Positions 47,302 through 57,849 of a stretch of DNA of 63,807 bases are shown here, one piece after another. The translations under genes were made by a program, and so were the position numbers. The DNA lies in the NCBI RefSeq assembly GCF_023283765.1, contig NZ_JAKILG010000025.1, positions 1 to 63,807 on the forward strand, written 5' to 3'. This DNA comes from Shewanella profunda. Its GTDB lineage: Bacteria > Pseudomonadota > Gammaproteobacteria > Enterobacterales > Shewanellaceae. A model generated the notes under the pieces. It worked only from the letters and a program-made list of their open reading frames with translations, was not told the origin of the DNA and searched no databases. Numbering within the stretch: the first letter of the stretch is position 1; every line of letters begins with the position of its first letter.

Positions 47302-48408
47302 CTACTTCTTTTCTGTTGAACTCGTGTCAGCCTGATGACCAACAGGCTCAGATATCACGGTACTTGCCGCGAATCTATTGTCTACATCGTCAGATAATAA
47401 AATCGCCAACCAGCCTCCACTTTTGCTCGATTCAAGGGCAATTTTAACAACCATAGTCAAAGGAACTGAGAGCAACATCCCTACAGAGCCAAGTAACCAG
47501 CCCCAGAAGATTAACGATAGAAACACCACTAATGTGGAAAGCCCAAGGCCGCGTCCCATAAACTTAGGTTCGATCACATTGCCCATTACCATATTGGCGC
47601 CAATATACAATAACGCTGTACCACCCGCTGCTGTAGGACCAAGTTGAATAAAGGCTAATAGCACAGCAGGAATGGCAGCAATAATGGAACCAATATTAGG
47701 AATGTAATTGAATAAAAAGGCGATTACAGCCCATAGAAGCGCATAATCCACACCGATAACGGTTAAGCCAATACCAACAATAATACCCGTCGCTAGACTC
47801 ACTAAGGTCTTTAAGACCATATACTGGTTAACCGAATGTAAGAAACGATCAATTTGCTGCAAGCGCATATCAGGATCATCCAGCGCTAAATGCAATTTTT
47901 TCGGTAATGACTGAGCCTCAAACAACATAAACACTATGGTTAGGACAATCAGGAACAAATTCGCCATCACATTACCTACACCAGACAACATATTGGTTGT
48001 CATCGATAGGGCCATACCTGGGTCAAAATAGGCTAACACTTGATCTTGTGAAATCTGAATATTCAGTGCCTGTAATTTATGAAGAATCCAAGAAAACTGT
48101 TCCACTAGCTGATCACGGTACTGGGGAAGTTGTTTGGAAAACTCGTTTATAGAGCTCCCCACCACGGAAGCTAACCAAAGTCCCATTAAGACAATAAAAC
48201 ACATCAAAAGAATGATGGCTAACCACTTCGGCACCCGATATTTTGTCATTAACCCGATGGCCGGATTACAGATCATCGCAATAAAGGTGGATAACACAAA
48301 AGGCACTACAATCGGGCTCGCCGCCTTTATCCCTGCCAAAATAATCACTACAAAGGCCATCACGGCAAAACCCCGATAGGCTGCTGAAGGCGCATTAGGT
48401 CGCGTCAT
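47302..48408 (-). CDS. AI-2E family transporter (PerM/TqsA-like)
   Basis: A 368-aa inner-membrane protein with about 8 hydrophobic segments, the amphipathic region around residues 80-130 and the conserved FLFNYIPNIGSIIAAIPAVLLAF near 240-265, typical of the AI-2E exporter family. Family members export the quorum signal AI-2 or act as sodium/proton antiporters; the substrate here is not known. It is the first gene of a unit with the methyltransferase and is divergent from folX. Confidence 0.82.
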   Translation of the reverse strand: MTRPNAPSAAYRGFAVMAFVVIILAGIKAASPIVVPFVLSTFIAMICNPAIGLMTKYRVPKWLAIILLMCFIVLMGLWLASVVGSSINEFSKQLPQYRDQLVEQFSWILHKLQALNIQISQDQVLAYFDPGMALSMTTNMLSGVGNVMANLFLIVLTIVFMLFEAQSLPKKLHLALDDPDMRLQQIDRFLHSVNQYMVLKTLVSLATGIIVGIGLTVIGVDYALLWAVIAFLFNYIPNIGSIIAAIPAVLLAFIQLGPTAAGGTALLYIGANMVMGNVIEPKFMGRGLGLSTLVVFLSLIFWGWLLGSVGMLLSVPLTMVVKIALESSKSGGWLAILLSDDVDNRFAASTVISEPVGHQADTSSTEKK

Positions 48409-48505
48409 TTATTAAAAATCCTTCTTGATCTTAGATAAAATTGTTAGGCTATCGTGACAAAAGTATCAATCTCAATCACCTAAGCCTTAATAGTAAGTTG
48501 TCATT

Positions 48506-48877
48506 ATGAAACCAGAAATCGCGATTATACGCATTAAAAACTTAAGACTTCGCACTTTTATTGGCATTAAAGAAGATGAAATTCAGAATCGTCAGGATGT
48601 GATCGTAAACGTGGTGATCCACTACTGCGCTGAACGTGCCCGTAATAGTGATAATGTAGATGATGCACTCAATTACCGCACCATTACCAAAAAGATTATT
48701 GAATTGATAGAAAACGATCGTTTCTCATTGCTCGAAAATCTGACAAGCCAAACCTTAGCCATAGCGAGTGAACACCCTTGGGTGGAATTTGCCAGTGTTG
48801 AAATCGACAAACCCCATGCACTGCGCTTTGCCGATTCAGTGTCGATGGAGCTTTGTTATCAAAAATCCGCTAAGTAG
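48506..48877 (+). CDS. folX: Dihydroneopterin triphosphate 2'-epimerase
   Basis: A 123-aa T-fold enzyme almost collinear with E. coli FolX ([48 protein letters not shown]). It epimerises dihydroneopterin triphosphate to the monapterin form, used for tetrahydromonapterin. It precedes yfcH as in E. coli. Confidence 0.93.
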   Translation: MKPEIAIIRIKNLRLRTFIGIKEDEIQNRQDVIVNVVIHYCAERARNSDNVDDALNYRTITKKIIELIENDRFSLLENLTSQTLAIASEHPWVEFASVEIDKPHALRFADSVSMELCYQKSAK

Positions 48878-48971
48878 CAATAACCGTAAAGTGATCCCTG
48901 CACGCCCGTTTTCGTATATTTGTTGAGTTGGGAAATTCAACCAATGAGTTCCACACACTTAAGGAAATACC

Positions 48972-49865
48972 ATGAAAATACTCATCACTGGCGCAAGTGG
49001 TTTTATTGGTCGCCAGTTGGTTGCACTTTTAGCGCCTATGCATCAACTTACCTTGTTAACCCGCTCCCCAGAACAAGCGCGTAAAATATTAGGTACTGAA
49101 CATCAATACCTAGCAAGTTTGGACCAAGTAGATGATTTAAATGCCATTGATGCAGTAGTGAATTTAGCAGGAGAACCAATAGTCGCAAAACGCTGGAGTA
49201 AAGCCCAAAAGCAACTCATATGCAGCAGCCGCTGGAATACTACAGCCAAATTGAGCCAACTAATCCAACAGAGTAACAATCCACCAAGTGTTATGGTGAG
49301 CGGTTCTGCTATTGGTTTTTATGGTCGGCAAAGTGAGCAACTATTAAATGAAAATAGCACTCCCCATGTCGAATTCAGCCATGAAATCTGCAAAACCTGG
49401 GAGCAATTAGCGCTGAGTGCTGCATCGGAACATACCCGAGTCTGTATCATTCGAATTGGTATCGTACTCGGGCAAGGCGGCGCACTAGAAAAGATGCTTC
49501 CTCCGTTTAAACTTGGGCTCGGTGGCCCTATTGGTCATGGCCGCCAAGGTATGAGTTGGATACACGTGAAAGACCTTATCTCTCTCATCGAATATTTACT
49601 CTCCACTGAGCAGTGCCAGGGCCTATTTAATGCCACCGCACCTAACCCAGTAAGTAATGCCGAATTTGCTAAAACATTAGGTAAGGCCCTTAATCGACCA
49701 GCGATGATCACAACGCCACCACTTGCATTACGTTTAGCCATGGGAGAAATGTCCGAACTACTTACTGAAGGCCAATTTGTTTACCCTAAACGCGCACTTG
49801 AGGCAGGGTTTAAGTTTCAGTACACAGATCTCGAACCTGCATTGATGGATATTGTTGCTCGCTAA
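48972..49865 (+). CDS. yfcH: TIGR01777-type NAD-dependent epimerase YfcH
   Basis: A 297-aa extended-SDR-like protein. The nucleotide motif GASGFIGRQL is at about 7-16, followed by VVNLAGEPI, SGSAIGFYG and the Tyr region FYGRQSEQ. E. coli YfcH has no proven substrate. It lies 94 nt after folX with AAGGAA before its ATG, keeping the folX-yfcH pair. Confidence 0.87.
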   Translation: MKILITGASGFIGRQLVALLAPMHQLTLLTRSPEQARKILGTEHQYLASLDQVDDLNAIDAVVNLAGEPIVAKRWSKAQKQLICSSRWNTTAKLSQLIQQSNNPPSVMVSGSAIGFYGRQSEQLLNENSTPHVEFSHEICKTWEQLALSAASEHTRVCIIRIGIVLGQGGALEKMLPPFKLGLGGPIGHGRQGMSWIHVKDLISLIEYLLSTEQCQGLFNATAPNPVSNAEFAKTLGKALNRPAMITTPPLALRLAMGEMSELLTEGQFVYPKRALEAGFKFQYTDLEPALMDIVAR

Positions 49866-50403
49866 GTCAGAATGAGTAGTAAAGCGATCAATTTAGAATA
49901 GGTTTTGCTAAAGATTTAAAAGTAATCTGGTTATAAATCAATGAAAAAACTGATTAACCGATCCTAGTGATGCATCTTGATTCTGTTCTTTTTGTACAAA
50001 ACATTTTCAATACATTTATGCAACAACATGATTTGTAAGATGATTTGACGACAAATAAGACTTTTTCTGTTAAACTCGCCATCATTCGGTCATAAAAAGC
50101 CTTCATTCGAAAGCTGAGCATTGACCTTAGCAAAACCTGCACTGCCCCTTAGTCGTCAGTGATTTGCCCTCAGTAACGCTCCATTTGGGCAAAGCTGTTC
50201 TGTAAAACCAATACAGTTCATTTGTGCTTACTCATCCTTCTCCATCATTAGGGGATTGACCAAGATCTGCCCTTAAGATCGAGCGCTTAACACCCAGCAT
50301 TAGCAGGTACTTATACCAATCATATTAATAACGAGATGGGTTATCTCTCATGGGCACTGTGCTCAATGACACACCCACACTAAAACAGTTGTAAGGAATT
50401 CTC
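49866..50403. other. Intergenic region upstream of gltS
   Basis: About 540 bp. It contains two small stem-loops, TTTGCCC/GGGCAAA (50163-50193) and GAGAT/ATCTC (50333-50347), the second in a stretch (TTATACCAATCATATTAATAA, 50311 onward) that may be a dispersed repeat. No credible ORF is visible; a 62-codon minus frame has no ribosome binding site. Confidence 0.45.
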
Positions 50404-51627
50404 ATGCACACGACTTATACGATTGGCGAGCTAGAATCATTTTTAGTTGCTATCTTCGTGCTGTTTATCGGCCACTCTATCAATCGCCATATACGTGTTT
50501 TTAGACAATATAATATTCCTGAACCCATAGTGGGTGGGCTCATTGTTGCCGCAGTTATTGCATGTTTACACGTTCAAAATATCAGTCTTAACTTCAGTTT
50601 ATCGATGCAAGATACCTTAATGCTGATGTTCTTCAGCACTATCGGTCTTTCGGCAAATTACAAACTGTTACTCAGTGGTGGTAAAAAAGTCTTCATTTTT
50701 TTAGGTGTCGCTTCACTGTATATCGTAATCCAAAATGCCGTCGGCGTCAGTTTAGCCAGCCTATTAGGGCTCGATCCCATTATGGGACTTATCGCAGGTT
50801 CTATTACGCTATCGGGTGGTCATGGAACTGGCGTCGCTTGGTCACAAACCTTTGCGGAAAACTATGGCATCAATACGTTAGAGTTTGCCATGGCTGCCGC
50901 AACGTTTGGCTTAGTGATGGGTGGTATTATTGGTGGGCCAGTGGCACAACGATTGATTGGCAAGCATAATCTTGTCTCTCGCTATGGTATTGGTCGTAAG
51001 CACCATGTAGATCACCCACACTTAGTCACATACGATCAATTAGAAGAAGATCATGTCACTGCAAAAACCATTCTCGAAACCCTTTTTGTGCTCTTATTAT
51101 GTGTTGCAGGTGCAAAATGGATTACAGTTTGGGTTGGCCTATCTGGCATGACTTGGTTAAAAATGCCCGACTTTGTTTATGCCCTATTCTTAGGTGTCAG
51201 CATCGCCAATATTACCGAACTCACCCGCGGCTACAAACCCCACACAGAGAGTATCGACGTGATTGGCACTGTCGCACTATCACTGTTCCTCTCGATGGCG
51301 TTGATAAATTTAAAACTCTGGGAAATTTTTGATTTAGCTATCCCACTGCTGGTGATTTTATTGGTGCAAACTGCAGTACTGGCGCTCTTCGCCTATTTCG
51401 TCACATTCAAAGTGATGGGCAGTAACTACGATGCGGCGGTGATCACCGGAGGTCACTGCGGCTTTGGTATGGGCGCAACGCCAACGGCGGTAATGAATAT
51501 GGGAGCATTGGTTTCACGCACAGGGCCTTCACCCCAAGCCTTTATGGTAGTACCTATTGTTGGCGCCTTCTTTATCGATATCGTGAACTTGATTGTCCTG
51601 CAGGGCTATCTTAGTTTCATGAAGTAG
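50404..51627 (+). CDS. gltS: Sodium/glutamate symporter
   Basis: A 407-aa inner-membrane carrier importing glutamate with sodium. It has two inverted halves of about five hydrophobic segments with reentrant Gly-rich loops (GSITLSGGHGTGVAW in the first, AVITGGHCGFGMGATPTA in the second) and the family start near EPIVGGLIVA. The length equals E. coli GltS. AAGGAATTC precedes the ATG. Confidence 0.94.
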   Translation: MHTTYTIGELESFLVAIFVLFIGHSINRHIRVFRQYNIPEPIVGGLIVAAVIACLHVQNISLNFSLSMQDTLMLMFFSTIGLSANYKLLLSGGKKVFIFLGVASLYIVIQNAVGVSLASLLGLDPIMGLIAGSITLSGGHGTGVAWSQTFAENYGINTLEFAMAAATFGLVMGGIIGGPVAQRLIGKHNLVSRYGIGRKHHVDHPHLVTYDQLEEDHVTAKTILETLFVLLLCVAGAKWITVWVGLSGMTWLKMPDFVYALFLGVSIANITELTRGYKPHTESIDVIGTVALSLFLSMALINLKLWEIFDLAIPLLVILLVQTAVLALFAYFVTFKVMGSNYDAAVITGGHCGFGMGATPTAVMNMGALVSRTGPSPQAFMVVPIVGAFFIDIVNLIVLQGYLSFMK

Positions 51628-51650
51628 TCATTTATAACTCAAGTACTTAT

Positions 51651-51680
51651 AAATAGGGCGCCGAATTAGGCGCCCTATTT
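51651..51680. terminator. Bidirectional terminator between gltS and lepB-like gene
   Basis: A perfect 12-bp stem AAATAGGGCGCC/GGCGCCCTATTT with a 6-nt loop lies between convergent genes. Confidence 0.88.
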
Positions 51681-51699
51681 TATCTCTATATCGCTAAGG

Positions 51700-52362
51700 T
51701 TAGAATTCGCGCATTAATCGTTCGGGTCGAGGTAAATAATGGTCATCATAATCAAGGGAGAAAACCACTGAGCTTGAACGGCCGACAATCTCATCGCGTG
51801 GCACAAAACCGATGACCCGAGAGTCAGCGCTGTTATCTCGATTATCACCCAGCGCCAAATAATGCGCATCCGGCACAGTCACAGGTCCAAAATTGGCAAG
51901 CCCTGAGGGAACGGGATTAAGGCGAATACTGTGGGCAATGCCGAGTAAATCCTCCTGCATTTCAGTCACATCAGCAGGAGCATAAGGACTCAATGCTTGG
52001 GATGTGTAAGCAAGAGGTTCGCCATTTAAATACAAGCGATTATCCCGCATCATGACAGTATCCCCCGGCACGGCTATCACCCGCTTAATCAGCTTTTTAT
52101 CGGCCTTTTTTGAGTCGAAAACCACAATATCACCGCGCGCTGGATCAGCAAGTTTGACTAAGGCGATATGTGTAAATGGCACCCTAAGATCGTAGGCCAT
52201 CTTATTTACCAGAATGCGATCTCCCTCGACGATAGTCGGCAACATAGAGCCTGATGGCACTGTATTCCAATCGGCCACAGCGCTCCTAAACACCAGCATC
52301 AAGCTGATGAACAACAAAAAAGAGCGGTTATCCTTAAGCAGTTTTCTTATTCCTTTGAACAT
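51700..52362 (-). CDS. lepB: Signal peptidase I, short form
   Basis: A 220-aa serine protease that removes signal peptides at the outer face of the inner membrane. A single N-terminal hydrophobic segment (about 14-30) is followed by the nucleophile Ser39 in VPSGSM and the general base Lys93 in LIKRVIAVPGD; GDNRDNSADSR is near the C-terminus. The main E. coli LepB has two membrane segments and 324 residues, so this is a shorter type and perhaps an additional peptidase. GAGGG stands 7 nt before the ATG at 52362; two in-frame ATGs lie slightly upstream. Confidence 0.88.
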   Translation of the reverse strand: MFKGIRKLLKDNRSFLLFISLMLVFRSAVADWNTVPSGSMLPTIVEGDRILVNKMAYDLRVPFTHIALVKLADPARGDIVVFDSKKADKKLIKRVIAVPGDTVMMRDNRLYLNGEPLAYTSQALSPYAPADVTEMQEDLLGIAHSIRLNPVPSGLANFGPVTVPDAHYLALGDNRDNSADSRVIGFVPRDEIVGRSSSVVFSLDYDDHYLPRPERLMREF

Positions 52363-52500
52363 CATTTTTCCCTCTGTATGCATTTATTAGGCGGGCTCAG
52401 ACAATGTCAGTTATCAACTTCATTAAGACAAGCTAGCACCTATTCCTAGTTAAATAGACTCATTGAGTTGCACTAAGTTCTCATCCAATAAAGCACAACA

Positions 52501-52530
52501 AAAAAATACTGAGCTTATGCAGCATCAGTA
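52501..52530 (-). terminator. Intrinsic terminator of the ABC permease gene
   Basis: TACTGA-GCT pairs with AGC-TCAGTA, with a single bulge; the minus strand continues in seven T residues. It is about 80 bp after the permease stop. Confidence 0.65.
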
Positions 52531-52612
52531 CTTTTTATTTTTGACTCAGCCTGTTTGTTTAATAAGCTTAAATGCTAACTCGTTTTAGTTTTAACCCGTC
52601 GACATCGAGCTA

Positions 52613-55108
52613 CTAGCTGCCAGCCTTTAATAACTCAGAGCAGGATTGATTAAGTAATTGACGGCAACGCCAAACCCCAAGCAAGGCAACCAGCAAAGCA
52701 CCGGAAACGGGGGCGATTGCCCACCAAGGCCAATGCATATAGACATTAAGTTCAAACACTTGAGTTTTTAGTAGATAGAGTGCAAATTCGGCTACTATCA
52801 CAGCTAACACACCCGCAATACCGCCCAGTAAAGCAAACTCTAAGCCAGTCGCACTGCGCAATAACCAACCCGAAGCACCAAAAGTACGTAGCACCGCAAG
52901 TTCACGCTGCCGCGTAGCCATTCCCGCTTCAGTCTGGGCAATCAACACTAAACCACTGGCGAGCAGCACCAACACCAGCACTAAGGTTAACGACAATGAC
53001 ACTTGCTCTATGATCTGCCGCAACTGTCCTACCATAGCACCCACATCTATGATGGAAACCGTCGGAAATTGCTGAATAAGCGCCAAAATCACCGCATCCT
53101 TAGGTGAACTATCCGCATTCGTCGCCTGATCATCAGGACCTTTTTCATCTAGAAAGAAGCTCGCCATCGAGGTATAAGCAAAAGGTGCGAGGGCTTCTTG
53201 GGTAAAGATCATAAAGAAGTTAGGTTGCAGTGTTTCCCAATGTACGGAGCGAATACTAGCAACCTTTACTGTAAGTTCTTTATTATCGATGACATAGGTC
53301 AGCTTATCGCCAAGGCTAAGGCCTAATCGCTCCGCCACCCCAGACTCTACCGACACTTCATCTGCGGCTTGATTAAACTGGCCCTCAATTAATTCATTAT
53401 TGGCGGGCAGTGCATTACGCCACGTCAGGTTTAGCTCGCGTGAAATGCCTATTCGGCCCTTTTCTCCCGCTTCTCGCTGTTCATTCGAAATCAAGCTTTC
53501 ACCGTTGATTTTGGTTAGACGTCCACGGATCACCGGATAAATATCCGTCGCAGTAATGCCATTTGCCGACATAAAATCATGTAAAGGCTTAGCATCATCG
53601 GGGGCAATATTGACTAAAAAGTAGTTAGGTGCATTTTCGGGTAGCTGTTTTTGCCATTCATTAAGTAAATCTTGTCTGAGTGCCAAAATCGTCAATAACA
53701 ACACAAGTGCAGCGCTAAAACCGACCAATTGCACCGCATTTTGCCGTGCACGACGTCTTAGTCCTGCGAGCGCCAATTGTAAGGGATTGGTCGTTTTCAT
53801 GCCTATGCTGTGACCTGCGCGTATCATCACAAACCCAAGCACACTTAACAGCACGCCAAGCAATAACACGGCTGCGACCACAGTCAGGGTCAAAGGCCAA
53901 CTTTGGGAATACAAATACCCCAGTAATGCCATCGCCCCTAAACTCAATAACAGATGCAACCACATGCCAAGTTGCAGGCCTTCTAACTGACGCTGTAGCA
54001 CCCGTAGTGGCGGAATCGCCAGTAACCGCATCAAAGGGTAGGCTGAAAACATAAAAGCGCTGATAAGCCCTGTGGTTATCCCGAGCAATAATGGCCGAGT
54101 CAGTGGCGGCGAATAAGCGGCAATTTCTGGTGGCAATAGATAACTAATCCCAAAATCCAGTAATCCACCACCGATAAGACCTAAGCCTATCCCCAATAAA
54201 GTCACAAGCAATAAGTGCATACCAAACAGCAGACGAATTTGTTTCGCCGAGGCGCCAAAGGTTTTTAACATGGCTACCACATCGTAATGGCGCTGGCAAT
54301 AACGTTGGGCGGCAATACCTATCGCGGCACAAGCTAGCGCGATTCCCATTAAACTGGCTAACAGCAAGAAACGCTCTGCTCGCTTGACGGCTCCAGCAAT
54401 AGGCGAATCGCCAGATTGCACATCGACCCAGCGTTGAGTGCTATTCAAAAGCGGTTTGGCACTTTGCTCAAAGGCGCTTAATGCGGACTCATCTCCAGCA
54501 AATTGATACAAATACGTGACGCGGCTCCCCGGTTGAATAACGCCCGTTTTTGCCACATCTTCCATTCGCATCAAAACAATGGGTGATGAGGCGAAGGGAT
54601 TAAAGCCTGCGTCGGGCAAACGGCTGATCTCGTTGCTGAGCACAAACTCACTGTTACCTAACTCTATGGATTTGGGATAATCCAAAAGCCCACCTAAGCG
54701 AGTCTCAAACCAGATTTCGTCCGCTTGAGGCAGTTCTTTCGTCTTACCGCTGGTCAGCTCAATCTCGCCCTTAAGTGGATAACCTAATTCCACAGCGCGC
54801 ACTGTGACTAACTGAAATTTATCTCCCGAATAAACCATAGAGTTAAACTGCATATTAGTCACATGCTTAAGCCCAAGTTCTTCGGCTTTAGCTAAAATAG
54901 TGGGGTCAATTATTACAGGTGAATCGATAATACGATCGGCAGCGATAAACGCTGACGCCTCACCGTTGATCGCCACTTGCAAGCGCTCGCTCACCCGCGC
55001 TAAACCACTCACAGACAATACTGCGAGAGTGATAGCGAGGATAATCAGTAACAATTGCCCTTGCTGTAACTCACGTTTAAATAGGCGCCATGCCAGACTT
55101 AACTCCAT
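52613..55108 (-). CDS. ybbP: FtsX-like ABC transporter permease (YbbP-like)
   Basis: An 831-aa protein with an N-terminal membrane helix, a large periplasmic domain (about 40-235), three hydrophobic segments near 240-350, a central hydrophobic pair (about 385-430), a second periplasmic domain (about 480-690) and three terminal segments. This doubled MacB/FtsX layout is that of E. coli YbbP. It forms an ABC system with the ATPase encoded 2 nt upstream. The cargo is unknown; proximity to TesA suggests a lipid-related or envelope role (inference). Confidence 0.85.
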   Translation of the reverse strand: MELSLAWRLFKRELQQGQLLLIILAITLAVLSVSGLARVSERLQVAINGEASAFIAADRIIDSPVIIDPTILAKAEELGLKHVTNMQFNSMVYSGDKFQLVTVRAVELGYPLKGEIELTSGKTKELPQADEIWFETRLGGLLDYPKSIELGNSEFVLSNEISRLPDAGFNPFASSPIVLMRMEDVAKTGVIQPGSRVTYLYQFAGDESALSAFEQSAKPLLNSTQRWVDVQSGDSPIAGAVKRAERFLLLASLMGIALACAAIGIAAQRYCQRHYDVVAMLKTFGASAKQIRLLFGMHLLLVTLLGIGLGLIGGGLLDFGISYLLPPEIAAYSPPLTRPLLLGITTGLISAFMFSAYPLMRLLAIPPLRVLQRQLEGLQLGMWLHLLLSLGAMALLGYLYSQSWPLTLTVVAAVLLLGVLLSVLGFVMIRAGHSIGMKTTNPLQLALAGLRRRARQNAVQLVGFSAALVLLLTILALRQDLLNEWQKQLPENAPNYFLVNIAPDDAKPLHDFMSANGITATDIYPVIRGRLTKINGESLISNEQREAGEKGRIGISRELNLTWRNALPANNELIEGQFNQAADEVSVESGVAERLGLSLGDKLTYVIDNKELTVKVASIRSVHWETLQPNFFMIFTQEALAPFAYTSMASFFLDEKGPDDQATNADSSPKDAVILALIQQFPTVSIIDVGAMVGQLRQIIEQVSLSLTLVLVLVLLASGLVLIAQTEAGMATRQRELAVLRTFGASGWLLRSATGLEFALLGGIAGVLAVIVAEFALYLLKTQVFELNVYMHWPWWAIAPVSGALLVALLGVWRCRQLLNQSCSELLKAGS

Positions 55109-55110
55109 AT

Positions 55111-55866
55111 TTAAGCCTCCTTGGCATTGGCTAACATATCAGGGGCAACGGATGGGGTTACGACAACAGAACTGGCGTTATCTTCCTGTAAATGGCCATT
55201 ATCCATCACAAGTTGTCGCTGGCAGCGTTTAGCGAGTAGCAGATCATGGGTCACCAAAATTAAGGTAGTATGACTTTCTTGATTGAGCTCAAATAACATA
55301 TCGGCGATCTTATGGCCGTTGACGCTGTCTAAATTGCCTGTAGGTTCATCGGCAAACAGCACTGTGGGCTCACAAATAAAAGCACGGGCAATCGCCACCC
55401 GCTGCTGTTCACCACCCGAAAGCTGTTTGGGTAAATGGGTCAACCGATGGGATAAACCGACCCGCTCCAGCATGGCCTGCGCTTTTTCCTTAGCATTTGT
55501 CACCCCAGCTAGTTCGGCGGGTAACATCACATTTTCGAGTGCTGTTAAGGTATCGACCAACATAAAAGATTGAAAAATAAAGCTGACCTTCTGTTTACGC
55601 AGCGCCGCTTTTTGCTCTTCATTCAACGGCGATAACGCCACACCATCGAGCCAAATCTCACCCGATGTAGGCGTATCAAGCGCCGCAAGCAGTCCAAGTA
55701 AGGTTGATTTCCCCGAACCCGAGGGTCCCAAAATCGCCACACTCTCACCTTGCTTGACATCTAAGTTAATGCCCTTGAGGATAGTGAGCGTTCCTTCCTG
55801 AGTAATCACTGATTTTTCGAGGTTAACAACATTGATGGCACTGTTTTTTAAGATGACGTTAGACAT
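55111..55866 (-). CDS. ybbA: ABC transporter ATP-binding protein (YbbA-like)
   Basis: A 251-aa ATPase of the LolD/MacB subgroup. Walker [10 protein letters not shown] is at about 46-54, signature [13 protein letters not shown] at about 145-157, Walker [22 protein letters not shown] precedes the ATG. It is translationally close to the permease gene (2 nt) and divergent from tesA, the same arrangement as ybbA/tesA in E. coli. Confidence 0.9.
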   Translation of the reverse strand: MSNVILKNSAINVVNLEKSVITQEGTLTILKGINLDVKQGESVAILGPSGSGKSTLLGLLAALDTPTSGEIWLDGVALSPLNEEQKAALRKQKVSFIFQSFMLVDTLTALENVMLPAELAGVTNAKEKAQAMLERVGLSHRLTHLPKQLSGGEQQRVAIARAFICEPTVLFADEPTGNLDSVNGHKIADMLFELNQESHTTLILVTHDLLLAKRCQRQLVMDNGHLQEDNASSVVVTPSVAPDMLANAKEA

Positions 55867-55918
55867 AGGATCCTTCTTATATAAATCGTTCTGGTATCAA
55901 TCGCTAAGATTAAAATCA

Positions 55919-56518
55919 ATGGCGAAGACCCTAGGGGCATTCATCCTACTGAGTGTGTTTTTGGCTACACCAGTTCATGCGGCAAAGGTACTGATCCTCG
56001 GCGACAGCTTAGGCGCAAGCTATGGCATGGCGGAGCACCAGGGCTGGGTTGCAATGTTGCAAAAAAATCTCCCTGAACATCAGTTTATTAATGGTTCGGT
56101 CAGCGGTGAAACCACGGCGGGCGGCCTACGCCGATTACCGGCCTTACTCGATTCAGCCTCCCCCGACCTTGTTGTCGTTGAACTGGGTGGTAATGATGGT
56201 TTACGTGGATTTCCCCCGGCACAACTTGAAAATAATCTAATCCAAATCATTACTCTAGCGCAAAATAGCGGCGCAAAAGTATTACTTACCGAAATCATGG
56301 TACCGCCTAACTATGGCCCTCGCTATACCCAAAAGTTCACCCAAGTGTATCAAGACATATCTAAAACACAGAATATTGAATTGATCCCTTTCTTTATGCA
56401 GGAAATCGCCCCCTATCCTGAATTAATGCAACGGGACGGCATTCATCCCAATGAAAAGGCCCAAACAAAAATTGCGGCTTGGATGCAACCTTGGATAGAA
56501 AATGCCCTAAGCCAATAA
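55919..56518 (+). CDS. tesA: Acyl-CoA thioesterase I / lysophospholipase (arylesterase)
   Basis: A 199-aa periplasmic SGNH hydrolase. The signal peptide runs to about residue 21 (cleavage after VHA). Block I is LILGDSLGASYG with the nucleophile Ser, block III is ELGGNDGLRG, and block V is DGIHPN with the catalytic Asp and His. The length matches E. coli TesA. I chose the ATG at 55919, which gives a normal signal peptide; an upstream frame would overlap the divergent ATPase gene. Confidence 0.92.
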   Translation: MAKTLGAFILLSVFLATPVHAAKVLILGDSLGASYGMAEHQGWVAMLQKNLPEHQFINGSVSGETTAGGLRRLPALLDSASPDLVVVELGGNDGLRGFPPAQLENNLIQIITLAQNSGAKVLLTEIMVPPNYGPRYTQKFTQVYQDISKTQNIELIPFFMQEIAPYPELMQRDGIHPNEKAQTKIAAWMQPWIENALSQ

Positions 56519-56663
56519 ATTTGAGGATATTTTAAGCTAATAAACAGATTGCTCACTTAAACTCATGCTTGAGCGATAAAAACGTGTTGTAACGCAAGAA
56601 TAACATCATAAATAAACAGTAAAATTAGTGTTAGCAAATGGTTAACTCAAACAAGGAGTCAAT

Positions 56664-57731
56664 ATGTCCCTTAGCCATCAGCAAAAAGTGTACATACCCA
56701 AGGAAGCCCGCACCAATCAATTCATCACAGCCGAAATCAAGGTGACGGATGAATTACTGAATCAGTATCCAGACTATCAAAGCTGCTATCAGACCTTGAG
56801 CCGTTTGATATTTAATTTGGCAGAACAACACGATCTACGTAATGTCCACGTGATCACTAACGATAAACTGCCTGTTGTACGTTTTCATACTGAAGCCTAT
56901 TGTTTCCAAACCACGGAACAAATTTTATTTTTCTATAATCCGGCGTACCACGAAGCCCAAAATTTATTCACTCAAGACAATTACCGTGCCCGTAAATTGC
57001 GTATTGTGTTTCTCGCCACAGGCGAAGATATCCGTAGTAACTCTGCCAGTTTCCATATTCGTGTACGAGAATTACTCAATGAATTAATGCCGCAATTGCC
57101 GATAAGCGATCTTAAGGTGAAGATCCGTGACCATCAGCACTTATCCTATGATCTCTTTGCCAAGGCCAAAGGCAATAAAGAAACCTATGGCTATAAGCTG
57201 CGCGCCATAGGGCCAAGATATAAGGCTAGAAAATGTGAACTGCCAGAAAATGTTAGCTCGCTCACTTATGTCACCGTGAGCTTGCCACTCAGCCGTAAAC
57301 TTAAGCAAGGTTTATTACCCGACTCAGCTACCGACTTTACTCCGCTGTATCAGCACCTTGAAGATAGCTTCCTCAAGGCCGCAGCGAACAGGCAACTGAC
57401 TCGACTCGCTATGATTGCTAACGGCTTAACCCCATTAGTACGCAATAGTAAGTTTGAAAAGCTCGACAGCAAAGCCGAAGTACAAATGATAGGTTTTGAT
57501 CCTAATGCGACAGAGCAGCAAGTGATCCGTCGCTGGGATGCCGATAACTTAGTGGAAGCTGCGCACTTTACGATCGTTGCCGGCGCCAAGGATTGCGATG
57601 ATTCAGGCTATGGACGTTTTATGAATAATGTGGAAAGCGCGCTGAAAGCCTTTGCTGCTGAAATAGGTGTTGACCCAGAACGTGAAGACTTAGTGTTACG
57701 CTTCCACCAACATATTAGTTATCAAATTTAA
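56664..57731 (+). CDS. DUF3083 family protein
   Basis: A 355-aa soluble protein without signal or membrane segments. It matches my knowledge of DUF3083, a family restricted to Shewanella, Vibrio and relatives with no known function. Charged and aromatic residues are spread evenly; no catalytic motif stands out. AAGGAG lies 5 nt before the ATG. It is a single-gene unit ended by a strong terminator. Confidence 0.7.
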   Translation: MSLSHQQKVYIPKEARTNQFITAEIKVTDELLNQYPDYQSCYQTLSRLIFNLAEQHDLRNVHVITNDKLPVVRFHTEAYCFQTTEQILFFYNPAYHEAQNLFTQDNYRARKLRIVFLATGEDIRSNSASFHIRVRELLNELMPQLPISDLKVKIRDHQHLSYDLFAKAKGNKETYGYKLRAIGPRYKARKCELPENVSSLTYVTVSLPLSRKLKQGLLPDSATDFTPLYQHLEDSFLKAAANRQLTRLAMIANGLTPLVRNSKFEKLDSKAEVQMIGFDPNATEQQVIRRWDADNLVEAAHFTIVAGAKDCDDSGYGRFMNNVESALKAFAAEIGVDPEREDLVLRFHQHISYQI

Positions 57732-57768
57732 CTTCTTCTATTTATAACACGCAATAAATCCGATAAAC

Positions 57769-57796
57769 AAAAACGCCTGCAAATGCAGGCGTTTTT
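57769..57796. terminator. Bidirectional terminator between DUF3083 gene and sohB
   Basis: A perfect 12-bp stem AAAAACGCCTGC/GCAGGCGTTTTT with a 4-nt loop between convergent genes. Confidence 0.9.
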
Positions 57797-57849
57797 GATC
57801 CAGCTATTCATTTAAATTAGCTGGTTATAAGCGTTATTTGTACTCAACG